Below are positions 32,965 through 40,148 of a DNA stretch of 40,148 nt, one piece after another. The notes below the pieces were generated by a model. It was not told the DNA's origin and ran no database searches. It saw nothing but the letters and a program-made list of their open reading frames with translations. Within the stretch, counting starts at the first letter, position 1. Each line of letters opens with the position of its first letter. Both the position numbers and the translations under genes were made by a program. Source of the DNA: an uncultured Bacteroidales bacterium (GTDB taxonomy: Bacteria > Bacteroidota > Bacteroidia > Bacteroidales > Paludibacteraceae); contig CACXYM010000015.1 of assembly GCA_902771935.1 (NCBI GenBank), positions 1-40,148 on the forward strand. Direction: 5' to 3'.

Positions 32965-33050
32965 GCCGCGGTGGTGGAATCGGTAGACACGAAGGACTTA
33001 AAATCCTTTGGCCAGTGATGGCTGTGCGGGTTCAAGTCCCGCCCGCGGTA
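32965..33050 (+). tRNA. tRNA-Leu, anticodon TAA
   Basis: An 86-base class II tRNA. The acceptor stem GCCGCGG pairs with CCGCGGT (first pair G-U), with discriminator A at 33050. The anticodon arm is AAGGA-CTTAAAA-TCCTT giving anticodon UAA, followed by a variable arm (GGCCAGTGATGGCT region) and a T arm GCGGG-TTCAAGT-CCCGC. The 3' CCA is not encoded. It converges on tamL, whose stop codon begins 8 bases downstream. Confidence 0.97.
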
Positions 33051-33057
33051 CTTATCA

Positions 33058-35337
33058 TTAGAACGGATATCCAATAGCGAAATGGAACGTCATGTCGTCA
33101 TGCCATGACAGTCCGTTTCTTGCAGTCCGCCACACTTTACTACCATTGTCTTCGTACAACCTTGTCGGGTCGTACAATTTTACACCAAAGTCTACGCGGA
33201 AGAGCAGGATACTGAAGTCCAGCCGTAGGCCTACTCCATAACTCCAAGCTATTTGTTTGTAGAACTCGTCAAAGTGGAACGTTCCGTGTTCCTGTCCGGT
33301 GTAATCACGGATAGTCCATATATTACCCGCATCGGTAAAAGCTGCTAATTCAATAAAGTTCCACACTTTCCATCGATACTCCAGGTTGAGATCCAAACGG
33401 ATATCTCCCGCTTGCATATCGTAAACGAGTCCACCTCCGGCCCCTTTGAATCCTCCAGGTCCAAGTGTACGTGCCTGCCAGCCACGCACGCTGTTAGAAC
33501 CTCCTGAGAAATACCGCTTTTCGAACGGCACTGATGAAGCATTTAGAAATGGTACTACTGCACCAACACCAATATGGTACACAAGTCGATGATTAGGCAC
33601 TAATACCTGATGGAAGGTGAAATTAACATCAGCCTTAGCATACTGTGAGAATGGAATATTCCACAGCACATAGGAACCTGCTTCATTCTGCTCCAGATTG
33701 GCCACTTTGCTCACTGCATAAAGGAAGTTACCAGCTGTTTCAATAAGGTACTGAAAGCGAATATAGTTATGGTTTGGTCGCAACTGGAGGCGGCTTGTAT
33801 AGACACCCATATAACTCCAATCCATGATGAAGTGATCGGTGTAACTATACTTGAGCAAACTTGATTTATTGATAATTTTCTCTTGAAACTCCTTAGATTT
33901 CCATGGCAGATAGACATAACTGATATCAATGAGATTGAAGATATGGCGCCAGTGTGAGTTAGGATTACGACGAATAGTATAATACAAGCCAGCCGAAGCG
34001 ATATCGCGGATGAATTCATCCGGTCGGTTTTGGTATTGGAAGGCCAATTTCAAATTTAAGCTGTTAGGAAAAAGCAATCCAGCCTCACCTTTAGCCTCAA
34101 TGGCACGTCCTCCATTTTGTCTCCACTCATAACTAAATCGACCATTAAGGGACAATTGTTCTGCACCTCGGAAGATATTACGATTGATATATCCTGCACC
34201 TACTGCGATACCCCAGTCTCCAGCGCTATAAGTACCTTCTATTTCGGCTGATACACTATTCAGTTTCGTGCGTGACACAGTCACGTGGCACTCCAATTTG
34301 TCTTCGCCTGCCGGTTCAAAACGAATCTCCACATATTTTATCGGTGCCAAAGTATTGAGCAATGCATAAGAACGCTCCACCACCGACTCATCATAATAAT
34401 CTCCGGGACGGATTTTGCATGTTCGACGTAATACATTATTGCGCAAGAGCGGTTTGTCGATATAAGAATAAATGTAGTCGTTAGCACCACGGGTGACCAA
34501 TGTAGTATTAACCGGCATATGCTCCGGATCATAGTCTTGGTGGAAAAAGACACGACTGATTCTATAGCGTGTATATACTTTACTACGAACAGAATCCGGC
34601 CAATCGGAAGTCAGCTTATTCATTTTAAGTTCCACCGCAACTTCGTGGGCGTTGTAACTACTATCTGCAAGATAGTCTAACATCGACTTATCAAAATAGT
34701 AATATCCGTCTCGTCGCATTGCAGAAGTAATACGTTGGCGTTCATTATCCAGAGTTTCGGTATTGAAAATATTACCCTCCTTAACCAAGCAGTTTTTGTC
34801 CGTAGCAAAAGCCAACAAGTCCTCCTGCTGCAGGTTAACCTTATATTCACGAATATGATAAGGCTGATTAGCTGTCACATAGTAAGTTATGTTCAGTTTC
34901 TGATTTTTCTTAAGTACGGTTTGCGTATCTACTTTAGCATTAAAATAGCCACGGTTAAGCATTGCTTTACTGAGTTGCTGAATTGATGCTTCTGTCAGTA
35001 ACGGGCTGTAGACGACAGGCGCCTCACCCATCTTATGCGCATTCTCCGCCAAACGTTTCTTGGATTTGGTTGTAGTATCTGCCGGAGCCGTATTGTAAAT
35101 GTGCAACTGCAGCTTCCAGAAACCCAAAACTTCCGAGTTTTGTTTCTGCTGTAGGTATTTAGCAAGGTCCGTCGTTGACTCTTCATGCGTGTCGGTAACA
35201 ACAACTTTAGCCTTATTGAGCAGGTATTCATTTTCTGGCACATATTTTGCTGCACGGCAACCGCACAGCAATAACAAAACAACCAAAATCAGTGGTTGCA
35301 AAGCGTAATTCAATATGTTATGGGCACAATACCGCAT
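33058..35337 (-). CDS. tamL: TamL-type outer-membrane lipoprotein (BamA/TamA family)
   Basis: A 759-aa Omp85-family protein. The start at 35337 (MRYCAHN) follows the promoter at 35349-35380, while the longer frame begins before it. The N-terminus is a lipoprotein signal with lipobox LLCGC (lipidated Cys at about residue 27), then KYVPENEYLLNK, the hallmark of the Bacteroidota TamL form, which acts with TamB in outer-membrane transport. POTRA-like repeats follow (about residues 40-380), and the C-terminal barrel (about 390-759) has RYFSGGSNSVRGWQ, the conserved VRGW region of the family's strand 12 loop, and ends FAIGYPF. It is divergent from the TrmH-like gene. Confidence 0.9.
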   Translation of the reverse strand: MRYCAHNILNYALQPLILVVLLLLCGCRAAKYVPENEYLLNKAKVVVTDTHEESTTDLAKYLQQKQNSEVLGFWKLQLHIYNTAPADTTTKSKKRLAENAHKMGEAPVVYSPLLTEASIQQLSKAMLNRGYFNAKVDTQTVLKKNQKLNITYYVTANQPYHIREYKVNLQQEDLLAFATDKNCLVKEGNIFNTETLDNERQRITSAMRRDGYYYFDKSMLDYLADSSYNAHEVAVELKMNKLTSDWPDSVRSKVYTRYRISRVFFHQDYDPEHMPVNTTLVTRGANDYIYSYIDKPLLRNNVLRRTCKIRPGDYYDESVVERSYALLNTLAPIKYVEIRFEPAGEDKLECHVTVSRTKLNSVSAEIEGTYSAGDWGIAVGAGYINRNIFRGAEQLSLNGRFSYEWRQNGGRAIEAKGEAGLLFPNSLNLKLAFQYQNRPDEFIRDIASAGLYYTIRRNPNSHWRHIFNLIDISYVYLPWKSKEFQEKIINKSSLLKYSYTDHFIMDWSYMGVYTSRLQLRPNHNYIRFQYLIETAGNFLYAVSKVANLEQNEAGSYVLWNIPFSQYAKADVNFTFHQVLVPNHRLVYHIGVGAVVPFLNASSVPFEKRYFSGGSNSVRGWQARTLGPGGFKGAGGGLVYDMQAGDIRLDLNLEYRWKVWNFIELAAFTDAGNIWTIRDYTGQEHGTFHFDEFYKQIAWSYGVGLRLDFSILLFRVDFGVKLYDPTRLYEDNGSKVWRTARNGLSWHDDMTFHFAIGYPF

Positions 35338-35348
35338 ATTAACCGCCG

Positions 35349-35380
35349 CAAAATTACTACTTTTTTTGCACATATGCAAA
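35349..35380 (-). promoter_or_regulatory. Bacteroidota-type promoter of tamL
   Basis: On the minus strand, TTTG (35377-35380), 20 nt, TAATTTTG (35349-35356). The ATG at 35337 lies 11 bases past the box. It overlaps the divergent promoter by 16 bp. Confidence 0.82.
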
Positions 35381-35396
35381 ATTTTATGTATTTTTG
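35365..35396 (+). promoter_or_regulatory. Bacteroidota-type promoter of the TrmH-like methyltransferase gene
   Basis: TTTG (35365-35368), 20 nt, TATTTTTG (35389-35396); ATG at 35414. The shared core 35365-35380 (TTTGCACATATGCAAA) is identical to that of the recF/NtrC divergent promoter. Confidence 0.82.
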
Positions 35397-35413
35397 CAGC
35401 AAATTTTCACGAT

Positions 35414-36142
35414 ATGGCATCAATAAGTAAGTCACAGATAAAACTTATTCGCTCATTACAACATAAAAAATACCGTGATGAACTTGGCTTGTTTGTGGCG
35501 GAGGGACAAAAATGTATTGAAGAACTTAAGAAAAGTTTTGACCTTGTGGTAGAGGTGACACCAGCTAATGCTACCGAATCCGAAATTGCTCAAATGTCTG
35601 GGCTTAAAACGCCACAAGGGGAGATTGGTGTTTTCAAGAAACGTCCGGAAGGTTACAACAAAGGTCAGATGTCTGATTTAACGCTCGCGATAGACGGCGT
35701 CCAAGATCCGGGAAATCTTGGAACGATTATTCGTACGTGTGACTGGTTTGGGGTTCACCAAATCGTTTGTTCTAAAGACACAGCTGATTGCTATAATCCT
35801 AAAGTGGTACAAGCAACTATGGGGTCTCTAACCCGCGTGCAACTAATTTACACAGACCTTTCTGACTGGCTTAGAGAGCAAAAAAGGCCCATTTACGGGA
35901 CTCTCCTTGACGGGAAAAACATGTATGATGTTCTAACAAACGAACGCGTTATAGAATTGAAGGATAAGGGAGCGATTATTGTAATGGGGAATGAAGGTAA
36001 TGGTATCTCACAAGAGGTACGTAAAGTCATTTCCAACCCTATTCTAATTCCCTCATACCCTTCAGAAACCGAGACATCAGAGAGTCTTAATGTGGCTATT
36101 GCCACGGCTATTGTTTTAGCGGAGTTTAGAAGGCTCCGATAA
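35414..36142 (+). CDS. SpoU/TrmH-family RNA 2'-O-methyltransferase
   Basis: The 242-aa cytosolic SPOUT methyltransferase would 2'-O-methylate a ribose in rRNA or tRNA using S-adenosylmethionine; the exact site cannot be told. The N-terminal RNA-binding part starts with SKSQIKLIRSLQHKKYRDEL and LFVAEGQKCIEEL. The catalytic knot has DGVQDPGNLGTIIRTCDWFG (motif 1), VMGNEGNGIS (motif 2) and IPSYPSETETSESLNVAIA (motif 3). The start at 35414 is preferred over 35315, which is upstream of the promoter. The 3' end overlaps convergent rnhB by 27 bases. Confidence 0.9.
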   Translation: MASISKSQIKLIRSLQHKKYRDELGLFVAEGQKCIEELKKSFDLVVEVTPANATESEIAQMSGLKTPQGEIGVFKKRPEGYNKGQMSDLTLAIDGVQDPGNLGTIIRTCDWFGVHQIVCSKDTADCYNPKVVQATMGSLTRVQLIYTDLSDWLREQKRPIYGTLLDGKNMYDVLTNERVIELKDKGAIIVMGNEGNGISQEVRKVISNPILIPSYPSETETSESLNVAIATAIVLAEFRRLR

Positions 36143-36763
36143 CTTAAGGTTGAACGTCATACGGTGATACGGACTTGGGCCGTATTGCTGCAGTGCTATA
36201 TAGTGGGCTGCCGTCGGGTAGCCCTTATTTTCAGCCCAACCATACTGTGGATATTCGTTGTGCAAACGGAGCATATAATCGTCACGGTAGGTTTTGGCGA
36301 GGATACTTGCCGCTGCTATAGACAAATACTTACCATCTCCTTTGACCACGGTGCGTGCAGGCGTTTCAAGCAATCCATCCGGTGCTACATAAGGCTTCCA
36401 TTTATTGCCATCAACAATAATATGTTCAGGTTGGGGATTCAACTGCGCCAATGCGCGCTGCATGCCTAAAATACTGGCATTCAGTATATTAATTCGGTCT
36501 ATCTCTTCTGCCGTAACTTCTGCGACTGCCCAAACAAGTGCATATTGTTCGATTATCGGACGCAGTTCGTAGCGGGTGTGTTCGTTGAGCTGTTTGGAGT
36601 CATTTAGTTTGTCTAAACCCGTTTGCATCAGCCATTCTTGGTTGGCTGCTTCAGGTGGGAGGATAACAGCAGCCGCGAACACACTCCCTGCGAGTGGTCC
36701 ACGGCCTGCTTCATCACAACCCGCTTCCAATATTCCTTTAATATAATAAGGAAGCAAAGCCAT
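36116..36763 (-). CDS. rnhB: Ribonuclease HII
   Basis: RNase HII removes ribonucleotides from DNA and RNA-DNA hybrids. The 215-aa protein has the family start GCDEAGRGPLAG (about residues 15-26, with the Asp-Glu metal ligands), LNDSKQL, an aspartate in HIIVDGNKW, and KGDGKYLSIAAASILAKTYRD (the region of the fourth ligand), with the GYPTAAH motif near the end. The length is normal. It follows thrS after 13 bases on the same strand, so it is probably read from the thrS promoter. Confidence 0.95.
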   Translation of the reverse strand: MALLPYYIKGILEAGCDEAGRGPLAGSVFAAAVILPPEAANQEWLMQTGLDKLNDSKQLNEHTRYELRPIIEQYALVWAVAEVTAEEIDRINILNASILGMQRALAQLNPQPEHIIVDGNKWKPYVAPDGLLETPARTVVKGDGKYLSIAAASILAKTYRDDYMLRLHNEYPQYGWAENKGYPTAAHYIALQQYGPSPYHRMTFNLKLSEPSKLR

Positions 36764-36776
36764 TCTTCTGTCTCAT

Positions 36777-38723
36777 TTAATACTGTTTCATTTGTTCCTC
36801 AACGGTGTTGTTGATAAAGTCAGCAAACTCTTGAATAGTCATTTGACCTTTTTCTTCCGCACCTTGTTGACGAACAGAGACGAGACCTTGTTCTGCCTCT
36901 TTTTCACCGACAATCAGCATGTAAGGTATGCGTTTCAGTTCATTGTCGCGAATCTTACGGCCGAGTTTTTCGTTGCGGTCATCAACTACGACACGCACGT
37001 CTTGAGCCTCCAGTAGTTCTTTCACTTTCCATGCATAGTCATTGCTCTTCTCTGAGATAGGCAGAACCACTGCTTGATCCGGTGTAAGCCACAATGGGAA
37101 TTTACCGGCAGTATGCTCGATTAGTACAGCAACGAAACGCTCCATCGAACCAAATGGAGCACGGTGAATCATCACCGGACGATGTTTTTGGTTATCCTCT
37201 CCTGTATATTCGAGTTCAAAGCGTTCAGGAAGGTTATAGTCTACTTGGATTGTGCCTAATTGCCAACGACGGCCAATGGCATCTTTTACCATAAAGTCCA
37301 ACTTAGGACCATAGAATGCAGCTTCGCCTGTCTCTTCACGCGCTGGGAGATTCATCTCTTTACATGCCTCACGGATAGCATTTTCTGCATGTTCCCAAAC
37401 TTCGTCAGAGCCGACATATTTCTCATGGTTGTTAGGGTCACGCAATGATATCTGAGCTTCATAGTTTTCAAAATTGAGAGCTTTGAAGATTATATTAATA
37501 ATCTCCATAACACGAATAAACTCTTGCTTAACTTGATCCTGGCGGCAAAATATATGTGCATCATCCTGCGTGAAACTACGCACGCGTGTCAAGCCATGCA
37601 GTTCACCACTTTGCTCGTAACGATATACCGTTCCAAACTCAGCACAACGGAAAGGAAGATCTTTATAACTACGTGGGCTGTTTTTGTAAATTGCGCAGTG
37701 ATGTGGGCAGTTCATCGGTTTAAGTAGGTACACTTCACCCTCCTCTGGAGTAGTAATAGGTTGGAACGAGTCTTTACCATAGTGATCCCAATGCCCGGAA
37801 GTCATATATAAGTTCTTCGAACCGATATGAGGAGTAATAACTTGCTGATAACCATAGCGTTTCTGTATCTTCTTCAAGAAGTCTTCGAGACGCAGACGCA
37901 ACGCCGTGCCCTTTGGCAACCAGATAGGCAGACCTTTACCTACCATATCGCTGAACATAAACAACTCCAACTCTTTGCCAATCTTGCGGTGATCACGTTT
38001 TTTCGCTTCTTCAAGCAAAGTCAAATACTCGTCCAACATCGCTTTCTTCGGGAACGAAATTCCATAAATACGCGTCATCATCGGACGTTTCTCGTCACCA
38101 CGCCAATAAGCGGCTGCACAACTCAGCACCTTTACTGCTTTTATTGGCTCAGTAGTCAATAAATGCGGACCTTTACATAAGTCTGTAAAGTTTCCTTGAG
38201 TATAGGTCGATATGTGTCCATCTTCGAGTTCGCTAATCAGCTCGCATTTGTAACTCTGTCCCTTCTCACCAAACGCTTTCAAAGCGTCAGCTTTCGAAAT
38301 AGACTGTTTTACAACAGACTCCTTCTTTGCGCGCAATTCCATCATTTTGTTCTCAATTGCCACAAAGTCAGAATCCTTAATCACTTGACCTTCTGCCGGC
38401 ATCACATCGTAATAGAATCCGTTCTCAATAGCGGGACCTATTCCGAATTGAATTCCAGGATACAGTTCCTGCAAGGCTTCAGCCATCAGGTGTGAAGAGG
38501 TGTGCCAAAAAGCGTGTTTTGCCTCTGCATCATCCCACTTGTGCAAACGAATGGATGCATCGTTTGTAATGGGCTGATTCAACTCAACTACTTGATCATT
38601 AACACTCGCGCATAGAATTTCCTGCGCTAATCGACTGCTGATACTTTCAGCTACTTGAAGCGGAGTTATTCCGCTCTCATACTCACGGACACTCCCGTCC
38701 GGGAAGGTAATTTTAATCATCAT
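36777..38723 (-). CDS. thrS: Threonyl-tRNA synthetase
   Basis: ThrRS is a class II synthetase with an editing domain. The 648-aa protein has the N-terminal TGS domain (about 1-62), the second additional editing domain with [11 protein letters not shown] and [11 protein letters not shown], the catalytic core with [11 protein letters not shown] (first Zn Cys), class II motif 2 region [20 protein letters not shown] and [14 protein letters not shown], and a C-terminal anticodon domain with [16 protein letters not shown]. There are two adjacent ATG codons at 38723 and 38720; either may be used. The promoter is at 38784-38815. The 5' leader is too short for a long attenuation structure, and none is seen. 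Confidence 0.97.
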   Translation of the reverse strand: MMIKITFPDGSVREYESGITPLQVAESISSRLAQEILCASVNDQVVELNQPITNDASIRLHKWDDAEAKHAFWHTSSHLMAEALQELYPGIQFGIGPAIENGFYYDVMPAEGQVIKDSDFVAIENKMMELRAKKESVVKQSISKADALKAFGEKGQSYKCELISELEDGHISTYTQGNFTDLCKGPHLLTTEPIKAVKVLSCAAAYWRGDEKRPMMTRIYGISFPKKAMLDEYLTLLEEAKKRDHRKIGKELELFMFSDMVGKGLPIWLPKGTALRLRLEDFLKKIQKRYGYQQVITPHIGSKNLYMTSGHWDHYGKDSFQPITTPEEGEVYLLKPMNCPHHCAIYKNSPRSYKDLPFRCAEFGTVYRYEQSGELHGLTRVRSFTQDDAHIFCRQDQVKQEFIRVMEIINIIFKALNFENYEAQISLRDPNNHEKYVGSDEVWEHAENAIREACKEMNLPAREETGEAAFYGPKLDFMVKDAIGRRWQLGTIQVDYNLPERFELEYTGEDNQKHRPVMIHRAPFGSMERFVAVLIEHTAGKFPLWLTPDQAVVLPISEKSNDYAWKVKELLEAQDVRVVVDDRNEKLGRKIRDNELKRIPYMLIVGEKEAEQGLVSVRQQGAEEKGQMTIQEFADFINNTVEEQMKQY

Positions 38724-38783
38724 ATAAACCTACAAATGTTTACGGCTCAGAACTCACGAATGCTCTTTTGCCAAAAAATCGCG

Positions 38784-38815
38784 CAAAGGTACTGCAAAAA
38801 AATGGATTATGCAAG
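38784..38815 (-). promoter_or_regulatory. Bacteroidota-type promoter of thrS-rnhB
   Basis: On the minus strand, CTTG (38812-38815), 20 nt, TACCTTTG (38784-38791). The upstream box deviates by one base from TTTG. The transcript would begin about 55-60 bases before thrS. Confidence 0.75.
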
Positions 38816-38831
38816 TTTTTTGCATTTTTTC

Positions 38832-38863
38832 CTTGGATAATCAAAAAATAATTGCTAATTTTG
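38832..38863 (+). promoter_or_regulatory. Bacteroidota-type promoter of the methylmalonyl-CoA decarboxylase gene
   Basis: CTTG (38832-38835), 20 nt, TAATTTTG (38856-38863); ATG at 38889. The upstream box again has C for T. Confidence 0.75.
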
Positions 38864-38888
38864 CGGACATTTTATAACTATAAGACAT

Positions 38889-39686
38889 ATGATTAATCTT
38901 GTCATCGACGATCGCATTGCTTGGATTACCATGCAAGATGCAGACCACTTCAACTGTTTGAGCGAAACAATGTGCGCAGCACTCATTGACGCTATCGACA
39001 AAGCCTATGCCAACGAATGCGTAGGTATTATCCTTACTGCAGAGTGTAAACATGGTGTATGGTCTGCAGGACATAATATTCACGAACTGCCGACAGATGG
39101 TTCCGACCCATTAGCCTACGAAGTACCAATGGAACAATTGTTGCGTAAGGTACAAGATATTCCTATTCCTGTTATAGCATGCGCTAATGGTACCGTTTGG
39201 GGTGGTGCTTGTGACTTATGCCTCAGTTGCGATATGATTATTGCTGCTGATACTGCCACTTTTGCTATTACGCCCGCGAAGATTGGCATTCCTTATAATG
39301 CGTCTGGCATCATGCACTTCATCAATCAACTTGGTATCAATAAAGCACGAGAGATGTTCTTTACGGCTAATCCTATCACGGCGCAGGATGCGCTAAATGT
39401 AGGCCTTGTCAATCACATAGCGCCTATAGACAAACTGAATGATCTACTTGAGGAAAAATTCTGCGCGCCGCTTAGACGCAATTCTATCCTTAGTATTTCT
39501 GCTATTAAACGACAGTTCCGCATTCTCAGTAAGGCTGCGGCAACTATGTCTTCCGAAAGTTTCGAGCGCATCAACACCTATCGAACCAAAGTATATCGAG
39601 GAGAAGATTATAAAGAAGGTATCAATGCTTTCTTCGAGAAACGTCCTCCGCAGTACAAGGGTAAAGCGGCCGACTTAGATGATTGA
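38889..39686 (+). CDS. scpB: Methylmalonyl-CoA decarboxylase (crotonase fold), ScpB-like
   Basis: The 265-aa crotonase-fold protein closely follows E. coli ScpB, which decarboxylates methylmalonyl-CoA to propionyl-CoA without biotin. Shared segments are SAGHNIHELP (His62 at the active site), a DP-Y segment, GTVWGGACD (oxyanion-hole glycines 105-106), KIGIPYN (Tyr136), FTANPITAQDAL and EDYKEGINAFFEKR near the C-terminus. His, Gly and Tyr are those described for ScpB, as recalled. A generic enoyl-CoA hydratase is less likely because the usual hydratase glutamates are not in their places. No mutase, epimerase or CoA-transferase gene is adjacent. Confidence 0.88.
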   Translation: MINLVIDDRIAWITMQDADHFNCLSETMCAALIDAIDKAYANECVGIILTAECKHGVWSAGHNIHELPTDGSDPLAYEVPMEQLLRKVQDIPIPVIACANGTVWGGACDLCLSCDMIIAADTATFAITPAKIGIPYNASGIMHFINQLGINKAREMFFTANPITAQDALNVGLVNHIAPIDKLNDLLEEKFCAPLRRNSILSISAIKRQFRILSKAAATMSSESFERINTYRTKVYRGEDYKEGINAFFEKRPPQYKGKAADLDD

Positions 39687-39732
39687 TAATTCGCAAAACC
39701 TTTTCCGCAACATACGATTAAATAAACAAAGC

Positions 39733-39762
39733 AACCTCAGGGAATGAATCCTCGAGGTTTTT
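39733..39762 (+). terminator. Rho-independent terminator after scpB
   Basis: AACCTC pairs with GAGGTT, extended inward by AGG/CCT past one bulged base, and ends in TTTTT. It lies 47 bases after the scpB stop. Confidence 0.75.
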
Positions 39763-39794
39763 CCAATAGAATAATAGGGAGTAGGTAGCAGCAC

Positions 39795-39834
39795 AAAAAA
39801 CAAGAGAGCCCGTGGATTACTCCTCGAGCTCTCG
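39795..39834 (-). terminator. Rho-independent terminator of the rRNA operon
   Basis: On the minus strand, AGAGCTCG pairs with CGGGCTCT (one G-U), extended by GG/CC beyond an A-A mismatch around the loop AGTAAT, followed by a T-rich tract read from 39795-39803. Confidence 0.8.
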
Positions 39835-39835
39835 A

Positions 39836-39945
39836 AAGTGGCGGCTACCTACTCTCCCACAATTGCAGTACCATCGGCGTTGCTGAGCTTAATGACCCTG
39901 TTCGGAATGGGAAGGGATGGGACCTCAGCGCTATAACCACCTAAA
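39836..39945 (-). rRNA. rrf: 5S ribosomal RNA
   Basis: The minus strand carries the conserved 5S elements: GGTGGTTATAGCG at the 5' side, GGTCCCATCCCTTCCCATTC, CGAACAGGGTCATTAAGC, and the 3' arm GGGAGAGTAGGTAGCCGCC that closes the outer stem. The length is about 110 bases and the ends are approximate. It lies downstream of 23S in the usual order and ahead of the terminator at 39795-39834. Confidence 0.95.
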
Positions 39946-40062
39946 TATGGGGTTGACGTTTGATGTAAAAGCTGAGCGAACGATAGTTCGCAGTACTAGG
40001 AGAACTAGAAAACCTAGGAGACCTAGGAAAACTAATCATTCTAGTTAATAGTCTTTTTAGAA
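39946..40062 (-). other. 23S-5S spacer with short internal repeats
   Basis: About 115 bases without a tRNA. It contains an imperfect direct repeat of about 19 bases around CTAGGAGA-C-TAG-AAAAC (39995-40033), made up of CTAG/CCTAGG palindromes, which may fold and help processing. Confidence 0.7.
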
Positions 40063-40148
40063 AAAGATCTCGGGCAATTAGTACTGCTCGGCTTTATGTC
40101 ACCATTGTACACCTGCAGCCTATCAACGTCGTAGTCTACAACGACCCT
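40063..40148 (-). rRNA. rrl: 23S ribosomal RNA, 3' end (rest outside window)
   Basis: The minus strand shows the terminal part of 23S: GACTACGACGTTGATAGGC, GCTGCAGGTG, and GCCGAGCAGTACTAATTGCC close to the mature 3' end. About 85 bases are visible and the 3' boundary is approximate. Confidence 0.93.

Overview
This window is a chromosomal segment of a member of the Bacteroidota, most likely an uncultivated gut-type Bacteroidales. The evidence is of three kinds. First, the promoters fit the Bacteroidota consensus (TTTG, 19-20 nt, TAnnTTTG); eleven can be placed by eye, two of them with CTTG at the upstream box. Second, the gene set is typical of the phylum: a TamL-type outer-membrane lipoprotein, a TonB of the Bacteroidales kind, an lpxD-lpxC-lpxA operon, and a giant secreted protein with Ig, lamin-tail and FN3-like modules and a C-terminal sorting-like tail. 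Third, the base composition is moderate to AT-rich. I cannot name the genus.

Layout. 1-4986 (+): the 3' part of murD, then ftsW, murG, a GNAT-fold acyltransferase and a GT-B glycosyltransferase, all overlapping or nearly touching. Convergent to it (4979-7811, -) are a phosphoethanolamine-transferase-like sulfatase-fold enzyme and a Wzx-like flippase. The usual dcw continuation (murC-ftsQ-ftsA-ftsZ) is not here; an envelope-glycan block replaces it. 7959-10745 (+): tonB and recG. 10742-19097 (-): a probable five-gene operon with one recognisable promoter, consisting of a 2201-aa modular surface protein, a 246-aa protein with membrane segments at both ends, a 65-aa membrane protein, a soluble S24/S26-type peptidase and a PqqD-like protein. 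19098-19482 is non-coding and holds two tandem repeats and a dyad. 19483-21940 (-): recF and a secreted GHL10 glycosidase-like protein. 22027-24873 (+): an NtrC-type regulator without a DNA-binding domain, udk, and two chromate-transporter half genes, the first short. 24877-32761 (-): a tightly packed eight-gene operon (outer-membrane barrel protein, HD phosphohydrolase, lpxD, lpxC, lpxA, glnS, HsdR-N-like protein, phoH). 32965-33050 (+): tRNA-Leu(UAA). 33058-35337 (-): tamL, divergent from a SpoU/TrmH methyltransferase. 36116-38723 (-): thrS and rnhB. 38889-39686 (+): a methylmalonyl-CoA decarboxylase. From 39795 to the end (-): terminator, 5S rRNA and the 3' end of 23S rRNA.

How it fits together. 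Most of the window is housekeeping for cell wall, lipid A, translation and DNA repair. The points that stand out are: (1) the surface-protein operon ending in a peptidase/PqqD pair, which looks like a dedicated processing module and is my best candidate for an undescribed system; (2) an LpxC that stops where the family in this phylum usually continues into a FabZ domain; (3) two divergent promoters built on the same 16-bp core with back-to-back -33 boxes; (4) simple AT-rich repeats that have entered coding sequences at four loci. All names rest on motif recognition by eye; no database search was possible.
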